A stretch of 64,000 nt of DNA, from the NCBI GenBank assembly GCA_905250115.1, contig CAJNOI010000005.1, positions 1,476,123-1,540,122 on the forward strand. The letters run 5' to 3'. Within the stretch, counting starts at the first letter, position 1; each line of letters starts with the position of its first letter. Below the pieces are notes generated by a model, which worked only from the letters and a program-made list of their open reading frames with translations, was not told where the DNA came from and ran no database searches. Below, piece by piece: positions 51,071 through 62,401 of the stretch. Source of the stretch: Adineta steineri. Its lineage: Eukaryota > Rotifera > Eurotatoria > Adinetida > Adinetidae. Both the position numbers and the translations under genes were made by a program.

Positions 51071-53539
51071 TAGAAGCAAAAATTTTAGATATTTTTTTTA
51101 TAAATGTGAATATTATTAATACTTTCTTCTTTCCTGTCGCGTAGGAGTAATATAGTATTAGTAAAGACTCAGAGACAGTAAATTAAACAATTGGTATACT
51201 TTAAAAATAAATAAAAATACTGTATGTAATAAATCTTTCAAATCTAATTTTAAAGCATTTATAGACAAAAAAAACAATAAATTATTGATTGCTTTTAATC
51301 TCTAGACACCCATGAAGCTTTAAGTTAGAATTTTATTAAAGGTATATAAATAGTAAAATAAATTAAAGAGGTATGAGAAGTCAAAATCATCAGTCCGGTT
51401 CGAAAATAAATTTCATATGTATATTTACAAGTAACGTTCATTGAAACTCGTTTCACTTTGCCCCCAGACTGTCGTGGTCTCTGTTCATATATGACTGTAT
51501 TTAAATATCAATGACACAGTTAATCGATATTAGTTTCGACTTTCATCAGAAAGTTAAACTAATTTTTTACTTTTGATAAAATCAAACATTTTCTAAAAGT
51601 TTGAAAATAAATACTTCAGCTTTTTTAAAGTCAACGTTATAAAAAAAGTGGAATTTCAAAAAATAAAATTACAGTATGGATGTCTCTATCATTGTACATC
51701 AAAATTGATTTTGAACTTTTGTATTTAGATGCACTATAATTAGACAATTGAACGAACAAGTTTTTTATTAAAAATATTTTACAATAAAGGAACTACTAAA
51801 ATCTTAAAATTATCAAATTAAGATGCATACTTTTTAAAACGTTTAATACTGGGCTTTACTTTTCTGAGTTGCCGGACAAGATGTTTGAACACATGGTCGT
51901 TCTTTTCATATATGCATTAAAAATATATGTTAATGACGATGATGGTGATGAACGACATCCTATATAAATATACATGGATTTTTTCCAAACTTTTATAGTA
52001 TTCTGTGTGTACGAACGTTTTGTCTTTTGTTTTTAATAGTATTTTCATCTTCCTCCATATTAAGAGTAAAATTGACGTTACTTTATTATTTAGATTTATT
52101 CAATAAAATAATGGTATATATATATATTATTAGGAAATGTTTTCAAATATTTAAGTTAGCACCATTTTGAGATAAATCAATAAAATATTATGCTATTCAA
52201 ATAATACGATATTAGTTAAGAAAAATTATACAATATCGAAAATAATCTGCAACTATTAGTAAGTATATATTCAAACCAAGTTTCATGCATAAATTAGTAG
52301 CCAGTCCATTGTAAAATAAATATCTTTATAAAAATACTAATTAATCCTCACAATGGTTTAAAATATTTATTTATGCAACTTTAAAATAATCAGCAGTATT
52401 AAAGCGATTTGTTCATTTTGTACCATGTTATCGACAAAAACAATACGTCATGGATATAGATCAATTCTTGTTTCTCGATCGTATCCTTATAGTCTAGGAA
52501 AAAAATATATGATAATTATTGACATGATCATTTACAACTATTAGAAATCTATTCGAATCAAACTGCAATATGTTTAACTGAATCATTTATATATTTGTCA
52601 ATTATGAATTCTACAGTTATCTGACCGTGTCAACTAATTTCTTCAATATTGTAAATAAGTTCTTGATAATATTTTCTTAATTTAACGTTATGGTAGAAGT
52701 AAATTTTAATGTAGTAGACATTAATAATACATAAATAGATTATAAATTCACACTGGAGAATACAATCGAATATAGAAGTGGTAACTATTGTAATAAATTA
52801 ATTGTTGACATAGCACGTTACTTTAAAATTAAAAAAAGAATAAAATCTAATAATTATGTTTGTTTTTTCTATATGATTTATGCAACTAATATATATCTAC
52901 ATATAGAACAATGCAGTCATGCATTTAGTAAAAGCATATATTACGCATATGCATCACCATTTTAATGCAAAGCTTTTAACTTTAAAAGAGAAAAGAAAAA
53001 AATATATGAACATTTAATATCTCAACGTATTGATGATGTCCATAAGTTTTTGTTCAATGTGTTTTATTATTACACCTGAAGATACTTATGTAGTATATAT
53101 TATTTGACTTTTTTTATTGTTAAAACAAATAATAAAAATAGTCGAATATTGTCAGAACGATATTATTTATTAATAAATACAAACAGATCTAAAAAAATGA
53201 GTAATATGTGTTACAAATGATAAGAAAAAATAAAACACTGAAGAATGACATGAGTTATGTTATTTCATTCTTCACATAGTTTTTATCATACAATCGGTTT
53301 GATATTCAACATATTGTACATATATGTGTATTTGTATATTTGAACTTTTCCTCTTTTTTTTTCTTTCTTACTTCTTTCTCAATCTATTATTAACAATGAT
53401 AAGCGACACATCACACTTGAGATATGTTGAATATAACATAGATCAACATTCTCTTCGTTTTATCTTTATATAATATTAGGAAAAGAGTAAAGATATCAGA
53501 TTAAATTCAGTAATAATTTGTACCTTTATTTATCTAAGA
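51071..53539. other. AT-rich gene-poor stretch
   Basis: No supported gene. Some weakly coding-like fragments occur on the + strand around 52430-52630 and 52690-52980, but they are broken by stops and show no recognised motif. A TA tract lies near 52116-52128. Confidence 0.4.
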
Positions 53540-53543
53540 TTAA

Positions 53544-53890
53544 CCCTTGCAGAGCCAAATTTTAAATGACCTGTTTTTGTCAATATTTATTGTGTTGTCA
53601 GATAGATTCGGATGCAAATTATCATGCGCGAGCGTCACATAAATTATAATAGAATATTTCACGTATTGCATATCTATGTTTAGCAAGATGAGTAAGCTGC
53701 CGGAAATGTAAAAGTACAGTAATTTTTTTCGTTTATTTATACATGGTTCGATAGAGCTTGTCGAGCTGAGTAAGAATAGGTCAGTTTTTATATTTTTTCG
53801 AAAGGTTTTTGATATTTTTCCTAATTTGTTGTAGTTTTGTGGCCGAAAACAAATAAGTGGTACATATATGTACCACCGCCTATGAGAGGG
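53544..53890. mobile_element. piggyBac-like MITE with TTAA target duplication
   Basis: A 347-nt element with ends CCCTTGCAGAGCC (left) and, read inward from the right, CCCTCTCATAGGCGG. It is flanked by TTAA at 53540-53543 and 53891-53894. TTAA duplication and CCCT-type ends are the classic piggyBac signature. Near the right end is a perfect 20-nt palindrome at 53857-53876. There is no coding capacity, so it is non-autonomous. Confidence 0.72.
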
Positions 53891-53914
53891 TTAATATTAA
53901 AAAAAGTATATTAC

Positions 53915-54548
53915 AATTAGTTTTAACTTACTTGTGTTTGATGTCATATTTTGAGTAAATGCTAAAGGATAATAGCAATAAGTTTAAATCCATTTATTCG
54001 TATGATCATTAGTAATAACGATGAAATCCATAAAGATTAATAACTTACTTGTCGTAGATATTAACGAAGCTAAAATGAAGTATATGTGCATATATAATCA
54101 TTTCAAATTATAAAGAAAAATTTAGGATAATCATACTTGATTGCATTGTAGTAGAGGATATATCTACAAAACAAAATATAGAAAATTAGATTTTCATTAA
54201 CTGATTAGTATATTTGGGGATAGAATTATATCGAACATTTCTTTTAGTTTCTGAAAAGAAAATACAATATTACCTTCGGTTGTTGAAAAGGAGGATGATG
54301 ATGTTTTGTCATTTGAGCGTATGACTAATACAATTGGGAAAACAATACTTGCAACAAATAATAATATAATAACAGTAATTACAGGTATTTGAAATCGAAG
54401 ACTTGATAAAATCGTACCAGAAGTAGATCTTCTAAAACTGAACTATTAGAAATGGAATAACATTAAGAAAAAAGTCAATTTATACCGAACAGTTGTGATT
54501 GTCGTATCTTCCTCTGAAAGAACATACACTTTACGCTTAAATGGCATT
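53915..54548 (-). pseudogene. truncated membrane-stalk gene, likely remnant of an FG-GAP-type gene
   Basis: A short exon starts at the ATG at 54548 (MPFKRKVYVLSEEDTTITTV, to about 54487). It splices in phase to an exon at about 54438-54274 with RRSTSGTILSSLRFQIPV, a membrane helix ITVIILLFVASIVFPIVL and a Ser/Thr stalk (SNDKTSSSSFSTTEG). Further small Ser/Thr-rich pieces bounded by AG/GT occur at about 54170-54140, 54070-54047 and 53970-53930, but their phases do not join cleanly. The arrangement of cytosolic tail, single membrane helix and Ser/Thr stalk copies that of the FG-GAP protein at 39.9-42.6 kb, yet no extracellular domain follows downstream. The piggyBac-like MITE sits right where it should continue. 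Probably a 5' gene remnant. Confidence 0.45.
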
Positions 54549-55617
54549 TTAGTAGAATTACTTTAAGAATTAATAATTGTTGCTCTTATATTTAGTTGAC
54601 AATAATTAATGTGATTAACAAATATTTTCTTGCATTAGAATAATACTCTTTATAAATCCAACTAATCTAGATAATATTCACTTAGTATGTTATTGCTCAA
54701 GTGTCTCTTAAATATACAAAACAATTGATGTATTTTGACAGTGCATGTGATATAGAATTAATAAATGATAAGCTAGATTAAAATTAAAAACTCTCAAATC
54801 ACGTGAAAGATTTGCATATACATAATCAGTATCGGTGCATATTCTTATCAAGAATCATGCAATTCTGTTGACACATAAGATATTGATAAGATGTTTGCAG
54901 AGAAATTGTTGATTTTCAATTCAACTGACGTTCTAGAAAGTGTAGTATAAAAACAATCTACCATTAGAAAATATTAGATGATATTCTGAATAATTCATCA
55001 TTGTTATTCAGAGTTTACAATAAAAATTTGAAAGATACTTTTTCTTCATTACTAAAATATGAGAAGGCAAAATTTATCATAATGCAAAAAAGAAAAATTA
55101 ATATTGATATATTTATTGGATAAGAAATATAAGTTAATACTTAGTAAGTACATAAACGAAAAAAGTACTTATTATTTGATCATTTCATACATTTACGAAA
55201 ACACACGAGAAGGAAATATACACGCATTTCTATAATACAGATAAACTATAGATGATGATTAAATGATAGCCATACTGTTAAACAAAATTGTATGTTCTTA
55301 TTTAATACTATAGGCAAATGTTATAGTTATGAGAAATTCCTACTTCGTTCATATATTATTCAAAGTATTGACTCCGACTCATCAAACGCTTGTCTTGGTT
55401 TTTACTTATAGAAAACTATTTTTGAATTTATTTGTTGTAAATGTAAAACAATTCTTGATCGCATATTTTTTAATTACTCACTTAGCTAATCTAATCTTTT
55501 TAATTGCTAAAGTTTGTAAAATTTCTCTATAATTCCTTAAAACGTTTTTGAGTGTGTAGTCCCAGCTAACTCCAACGTTTTGAAGCAAATTTTTGAATCC
55601 TTCAAAAGAACATTGAA

Positions 55618-55790
55618 TTACCTTTGATTATAGAAAATGACGATGATAATGAACCATTTTTTAATAGCTATGACTGATACAATAATAATAATCACAAAAA
55701 TATGGAATTCAGAAAATGATCGAAAACTTGATAGGCAGAAACATATAAAATGATTAATTCGGCTATACCAAACAATTATTTTTTCTTTAT
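55618..55790 (-). pseudogene. decayed second copy of the membrane-helix exon
   Basis: On the minus strand, CLSSFRSFSEFHIFVIIIIV and SVIAIKKWFIIIVIFYNQ have the same layout as the LSSLRFQIPVITVIILLF exon at 54.3-54.4 kb. They share the nucleotide start ATCAAGTYTTCGAT, and a GT donor follows. Upstream the copy has no matching first exon. It looks like a degraded tandem duplicate of the neighbouring membrane-stalk gene. Confidence 0.35.
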
Positions 55791-55972
55791 TTGTATTAGA
55801 AAAACTGTGAATTTCAGTTGTACAAAGCACTTTATGAGTACTATGTAGTTACAAACTAAGAAAAAGTGTTACATATAGTATTGTTTAGAAATAATTCAAT
55901 AATACTTAATTTCATTAAAATAAATGAATACATTTCGTTAATTAGTAAGAAAATGATAGACAAATAAATAAA

Positions 55973-57004
55973 TTATCTTTCCAATCCCATAATTGACCAA
56001 TCAGTTAAACCTTTTTCTTGTAATGTTTTATATTCTGGAATATCTAATTTAGATATAACAGTCAAATCAACTTGATTTGATGCTAATGCTGCTGCACGTA
56101 TCATAACTTTAATATCTTCATGTGTTAATTTTTCAATTTTTGTTTTTCCAACAAATAAAATAACATCATTTTCACGTAGACCAGCTCGATATGAAGATGT
56201 TGTTGAAATTTTAATACTAATCCATAACCATCATATTGTTTACTTTTACGTAAATGACATATTTTAGCTTTTAATGGTTCTTCTGTACTTGATTCATCAG
56301 GTTGAGTTAAATTAAATATTTCATAACGAGATGATTTAGTTGATTTACTTGCTGTTGATATTGATGATGTCATAGGTTCAAATGATGGTTGTCTTTTTAA
56401 TTCAAATCGAAATATACGACGTTGATTAGGATCGGAATCATCATCATCACCTGATATTATTGGACGTTCTAAAGAAGAAAAAAAACGAAATAGATCAATT
56501 GATCTATTTTATTTAGATTAAAATACCTGGTTGTTTTTCTTCGATATCATGAATTGGTTCTTGAAGCAATACTAAATATTTTGGATCATTTGCTACTGTT
56601 AAAACAATTGGAGTCATTAATTGCATTAATTTTCGTACGTCTTCATGTTCAAAACTAGTAATATTAATTCCATTTATCTGTAATATACGATCTCCATTTT
56701 TAAGGCCAGCTAAACTTGGTTCAGAATCTGCTTGAATATTACTAATAAAATGTACTTGTGATGTTATATCAGCTTGTGGAATACACGAATTAAAATCAAG
56801 ACCAATAGCTTCTGAAATAGTTACATGACGAGTCTCTTCTGGTTCAACTGCTAGTTTGGAATTTGGAGGTGGTGGAGCAGAATTTATTTTATCTTAATTA
56901 AAATAAAACTAGTACATAAAAAACAATCACAAATTATACTAACCATTATCATCATCGTCTGTTTGTTTTAAGGGCTGATTAGATCTAGTTGTATGCGTAG
57001 TCAT
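55973..57004 (-). CDS. two-PDZ-domain protein with a one-base frameshift
   Basis: Three exons: 57004-56944, 56892-56527, 56468-55973. The first PDZ domain (about residues 40-125) contains LDFNSCIPQADITSQVHFIS, SLAGLKNGDRILQINGINIT and HEDVRKLMQLM. A linker with acidic and Ser-rich stretches leads to PDZ2, which opens AKICHLRKSKQYDGYGLV, much like NHERF-family PDZ domains. At 56203-56220 the frame breaks. Reading on in frame gives a short unrelated tail ending at 56125. Allowing for one missing base gives STTSSYRAGLRENDVILFVG and KLTHEDIKVMIRAAAL, a perfect PDZ continuation to a stop at 55973. So either one base is missing in the assembly or the gene has a recent disabling deletion. Probable role: scaffold for membrane proteins. 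Confidence 0.72.
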
Positions 57005-57468
57005 TTTATTTGAATACATATATGCTTTACTAGCTTCGTATAAAAATTAATGGATACAGTTGAATGATCACACGTGTATTAAAGAATAGAGTATAACCTA
57101 TTGCATTTATAATCTAAATACATCAATAATAGTATCAAGCCTTTATATTTGAGGATATATATATAAATATAATCAAACATTGTTCAATAATAATCATCGA
57201 GATAAACGTATTTGAAAGCATAATATCAAATAAATTTAATCAAAATAAACTCCATTATGAGTGTTTCACACAAATATAATAAATTGTATTATTGAATTAA
57301 TAATTATTTCTATTAAATGAGAAAAATGTATATAAAACAAATCTTATTCAGAAGTTATTTTATTTGTTATTTATTTTATAATTATTAAGCATAGTATCGT
57401 TTTTCTTAAAATAGTGAGTGTACCGATGTTCTTTATCCATTAAAACTGGATCAAGTTCTTTTAAAACA

Positions 57469-57514
57469 GGGTGTGGGTGTATGATGAATATAATACTCAT
57501 ACTCATACTCACAC
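57469..57514. repeat. telomere-like hairpin
   Basis: GGGTGTGGGTGT at 57469-57480 is followed by an imperfect inverse ending ACTCACAC at 57514. The spacer contains GAATATAATACTC. It matches the TGTGGG-type telomeric repeat described for bdelloid rotifers. Confidence 0.55.
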
Positions 57515-58280
57515 TTTTTACATAATTAAAAATGACATTCAGAATATACACAAATATTATGTGTCGTAGTGATATCATTTATAGTTCTGCATTTTATAAT
57601 CTATATCATACCCTAACTGATGCTTTCAATAGTGCAACAACGCACATTATTGTATTAGTTAATATACACATAAAGAAACATTCACTTTTTTCATATTATA
57701 TCTAAAGAATATATGTCATTTCTATCATTTTGTCCAATAATACATGTTATTGATTTATTTAATTTCTTAAATTATCTTCTTGTTACTTTTAGATTAATGA
57801 TTTTTTCAATCAATATGTATATAGTCATCTTAATCTTTCTCTAATATAGTATATATATAAATCTAACATGATCAAGCCTATTCTTATATATTCTGTTCTT
57901 AATATATTTTAAAATCTGTTTATGTTTAACACCTATACAAATATTAATTATATTATTTAAAATAACATTAAAATGATAAATTCTTATACAATTATCTATT
58001 TTCTATTTAATAAATAAAAATCAGTTTTATTCAAAGATATACTTAAATAAAATATTATTTTGAAATATATACATCATATTTCAGTTGCATTAATATTAAA
58101 GATAAATTTTAAGTCACAAGATTTTATATTTTTGTATTTTTCAATAAGTAAGGTTTTATTAATTATTATAGAAAAAGAAGATTATTTGATGCCATTAAGA
58201 GAAATTTATATTTAAACTTATTTATTTCATTCATCATTTGTTCATATCCAATATATATACATATAGAATTTTTGAAACGC

Positions 58281-58321
58281 GGATGTGGGTGTGGAACTAG
58301 ATTTAGTGTAACACCCACACC
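58281..58321. repeat. telomere-like hairpin
   Basis: GGATGTGGGTGTGG at 58281-58294 and its inverse CACCCACACC at 58312-58321, separated by 17 nt. The arms are near-perfect TGTGGG-type repeats. Confidence 0.6.
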
Positions 58322-60424
58322 GTCAGTGTGTCAATTTACCGTAAATTATCATACGAGACATTATTTTCTATGTACCTATAACAAAAATATTCTTTTTACA
58401 AAAAATCTAATGAATTTATTCAATATGAAACTATCAATTGTCTTGTTGACTAAATAAAAATAAATAAATAAATTCTAAGTTTTTATCATATTTTAAGTGC
58501 AATAATTAGATCTTAATGAGAAATGATAGTAGCGTCAAATAGATGAGAGATACAGGAAAAAAACTAATTAGTAGTTGGTAGCTTTATCTATTCATTTATT
58601 CGAATAAATAATTCAAGATAGATGTTAAGTACATTTCTTTAGATGGAACATAATGTTGAACTTATCACAGGTAGTATTATGGACAAATATCAAATCATTA
58701 ATCAATAGTTATAACCGATTGAGAAATATAAAAATCAGATAAAAGATCATCCGTTATCTCTATGTTGAGAAAAATAAATACAAAGTCACTGATTGTTAAA
58801 TATTTTCATTTGTTTTAAATATAGAGAAAAATGAATTAAATTAATCCTGTTAAGATCATCTGTAAATAACGTAGATTAGATCTCGTGAGGTCTGATAAAT
58901 AAAAACTCTCATACATGAAGATACTTTTTCTAAATATAATATAATAAAAGTGAAATATCTTTATCAAAAGGCATTATTAATTATGATTTGATTATCAACT
59001 TTTGCAGTTGAAAACGAAGAATTGAGTTAAAGAAAAGAATCGAAATCTAGTATGACTGAAATATAAAAAAACAAGGAAATAAGTAGTTTTATGAGAAAAT
59101 TCATATATCATGCATTTATCAAGTTGTATATCATCTTTAATATATATTATATCAGCGTACGAAAAATCATTTAAGTGTATCACAGTCGCATTTTCTAACA
59201 TCGTGATTGATAAATACATGCAATTCCGTTTTTTATTTCATGATTATTAATGCTATTAATTATAAAACTACACTACTGCTTGCTTTTTGTTCAAATTAAT
59301 TCTTTATTTTTAACTACAAAAATTGATAAAAATAATCATTCTAATAAGTAAATCATAATTAACATTGTGTTTTGATAAATATATTCCACTTTTATTATAT
59401 TATATTTAGATGAAATATCTTCATATATGAGTTTTTATTTATTAGAACTCACAAGATCTAATTTACATTACTTTGTTAATAATTATTAAGATACATAGAT
59501 CATTATGAAACATCTAAAAAACTATGACTCACTCTTCAACGGTTAATGATGAAGAAATTTTACAGCAAAAAGGACTTTTAATATACCTTGATCATTATCA
59601 GCATCATAGGATAATTGAGAAGTTTTTTCAACAGTGATTCTCTATCATATATTTCATTTAATTACAAATAGTATTAAAAATTCGTACGTTTATTGTGTAT
59701 TAATATAGGTTTAATAGACGATAAATGGTTGAGTGAACATGTATTTTTTTTTGCTTTGCTTTAAAGGTAGTATAGAATAGAAGAAAAAAAATATAACTAA
59801 AATAAATCATTCGTACGTAGGAGGTTCGTTCGATCATATGCAAAATAATAAATTCATTTGTTAATATGATAAAACATATTCTCACATTTATTCTTTGTAT
59901 GAAATGTGCGTAGAGAGTCAAAATACGAATGGATAAAATAAGAAAAAGCAAAAGAATCAATATATTTAAGAGTAAAAATGACTTTAATAAAAACTAAATA
60001 ATTATATATATATTTATAATGAAAAAATTTCGAAAAAGAATAAAAACAAGTATTTTATCTTTTAATCGAAATTTTTTTAAATTTTATATTTTTCATAGAA
60101 CTAAGATTATTAAGTCAATTAAAATAATTAATATTATAAACAAGTTTAGATATTTTTAGAGCTATTTAACATATTCTATTGATCGTTTAATGAGTATTTT
60201 CATTAAAATATATTTATAAATATGCATATATCAACATACTTAAACAAGATAAATTATTTTCTCTGATTATTGAAATTTATTACAGTTCTAATCGTCTAAT
60301 ATATTTAATATTAAATAAAAAAATGATATTAATAATCATATAAAAAAAAGCAAAATTGGAGTTATTTTGAGATTATCAAAATCTTTATTCGAATAATAGT
60401 TTAATTACTGAGTTAATCGAGAAT

Positions 60425-60448
60425 ACACACCCACACCCCACACCCACG
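60425..60448. repeat. telomere-like CA-strand tract
   Basis: A 24-nt run of CCCACA-type repeats (inverse of TGTGGG), directly left of two tandem-repeat arrays. It is the longest such tract in the window and, unlike the others, lacks an inverted partner. Confidence 0.6.
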
Positions 60449-60527
60449 CAACCATTCTTTTTCTGGTTGTTTTGAATTTTCTTCATGAGACAAATCTACA
60501 ATCATGATATTTCGTCATCAATTTCAT

Positions 60528-60890
60528 GTAATTATACTATGAGGACAAATATATATGCACTCTATTCTACAGAATAGATAAAACGTGGATTACAATTATT
60601 TCGCCAATACACTTATTTTTTTGTTGTTGATTTGAGTTTCGTTAATGAAACGAATGCCGTATTATAATAACTTGTCAACAATAATAGGTAATTATACTAT
60701 GAAGGCAAATATATATGCACTCTACTCTATAGAATAGATAAAACGTCGATTACCTTTATATCGCCAATACACTCATTTTTTTTTATTCTTTCGAGTTTCG
60801 TTAATGAAACTAATCCCGTATTATAATATCTCATCTTCAATAATAGGTAATTATATTGTGAAGATAAATATAAATCCATTTTTCTGTATT
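60528..60890. repeat. tandem repeat, about 160-nt period
   Basis: Copies begin with GTAATTATACTATGA at 60528, the same at 60688, and a diverged GTAATTATATTGTGA at 60847. Shared internal blocks include ATATATGCACTCTA, AGAATAGATAAAACGT, TCGCCAATACAC and GAGTTTCGTTAATGAAAC. There are two full copies and a partial third. No coding frame. Confidence 0.8.
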
Positions 60891-60939
60891 CCGTAGATGA
60901 AACATTGCTTGGCTCTATTTCACAAACGCGTTCGTTTTT

Positions 60940-61625
60940 CTAATGTTGCAGTGAAAATTATTGAAGTTGGTGCAAATGAGTACAATCTCGATGTTTCGAC
61001 TGATTTTAATAGCCAAGAACTGGAGTAAGTTCACCATCTACTGCTGCAAATTGAAGAATTATGTGTTGTTCGCTCAGAATAAAAATATAATGGATTTAAG
61101 TACAACGAAATACAAATAAAATCAAATTTTAATTATAAAGTGATAATCGTAGATGGGGAGGTCAATGCGTGCAATTTTGATGTTTTGACTGATTTTCATA
61201 GTCATTAATTGAAGTAAGTTCACCATCTAAGGGTGAAACTTGAAGAATTATATGTTTTGTTCAGTATCAATAATTACCCAATAGCTTTAGCATCACAAAA
61301 AAAAGAAAATAAAATTTTAATTATACAGTGATAATTGTAGATGGTGAGATCAATGCGTGCAGTTTCGACGTTTGGATTAATTTTAATAGTTAATAACTGG
61401 AGTAACTTCACCGTCTACTGCTGCAAATTGAAGAACCACCTCTATTGTTCAATAACAATAGCATTATGATGGATTTAATCCAAGAAAAATACAAATAAAA
61501 CTTAATTTTATTTTTATGGTAACGATTATTGATATTAAGGTGAATGAGTACAATCTTTACGTTCTGACTAAATTTTATCGTCAATAACTGGAGTAAGCTC
61601 ATCATCTCCTGCTGGAAATGATCAT
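60940..61625. repeat. tandem repeat, about 188-nt period, four copies
   Basis: Diverged copies can be lined up on the block GAGTAAGTTCACCATCTACT and its variants at about 61024, 61212, 61400 and 61590, and on a TACAATCTCGATG-type block about 45 nt earlier in each. The last copy runs straight into the coding-like remnant that starts about 61590, so the array seems to be amplified from the edge of a gene. Confidence 0.7.
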
Positions 61626-62397
61626 TTATCAACACCTGCTAATATTAGTGAACAATTAGAATTTTTTCGTCGATATAATCAACATTTCTGGCGACTTTGT
61701 TTTCTTTATAGTCCTTAATCTTAGAAAATATTATATATTTCAACAATATGAACAAATTATATTTTTCTCATCATATATTGGTTTAGCAACAAATTCTAAT
61801 ATAGTATCATGTGCTTGTCTTGGGAGTTCAAGAAATTATTATTCACTTATCCATGGTGAACAATTTTTTAAAAGTTCATCTTGTCTTAGTGAACAATCAT
61901 CATTTGGTTGTTCATTATTTCGGCTTGATTCATATGTTTTACATTTACATTTTATATTTGAACATAAATATAATTGGACTAATTATGAACATGTTAATCG
62001 ATTGCATGATGAATTAAATGATGAAAAATTTTTCTATCCATTTGATTTTTATGGACAACAAAAACAATCTAATGAACAACATCAAAATATAAATGATTTA
62101 TCCATTACCACGTAGTGTACATAAAGATTTATATTCATTATTACGTGCTAATTCATTAAGAAATTTGAAACATAAATCAGTTATTGAATAAAATGAATAT
62201 AAACGTTCATCATCATCATTAATATCATGAAATAATATAAATAGTCTTTTCATCACCATCACCACAAACACCAGGAAGTGATGATTATTTATCATCTAAT
62301 CGACATTTATCATTAACAAGTGTAAGTCAAACAAGTTTAAATTTAACTTTAAATAATAGAAATAATATTATAGAATTTTCATCAATACCATTATTAT
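61590..62397 (+). pseudogene. unrecognised decayed gene fragment with several frameshifts
   Basis: Coding-like sequence runs in one direction through several frames: SEQLEFFRRYNQHFWRLCFL (stops about 61718), then RKYYIFQQYEQIIFFSSYIG and LFRLDSYVLHLHFIFEHKYN with FYPFDFYGQQKQSNEQ (stop about 62115), then LPRSVHKDLYSLLRANSLRN, and finally a Ser/Thr-rich tail (SPSPQTPGSDDYLSSNRHLS). Codon use and hydrophobic patterning are gene-like, but at least three frame changes and several stops break it. I do not recognise the family. It ends 5 nt before the polyketide synthase fragment, with no promoter space, so the two pieces are probably joined by rearrangement. Confidence 0.5.
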
Positions 62398-62401
62398 AAC
62401 T

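Larger units (their letters stand above)
57005..60420. other. long AT-rich gene-poor region
   Basis: No gene recognised in about 3.4 kb. It contains telomere-like hairpin sequences at 57469-57514 and 58281-58321, listed separately. Otherwise it has AT-rich sequence with short frames lacking motifs. Confidence 0.5.

Noticed and set aside
52430..52980. Weak coding-like pieces (+), such as RHGYRSILVSRSYPYSLG
   Set aside because: Broken by many stops, with no recognisable domain. Too weak to call a pseudogene without a search.
55329..55532. Open frame (+) of 67 aa
   Set aside because: Hydrophobic low-complexity sequence without motif, between decayed gene pieces.
58272..58457. Open frame (+) of 61 aa beginning MKRGCGCGT
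   Set aside because: The cysteine-rich start is just the telomere-like TGTGGG tract being read as codons.
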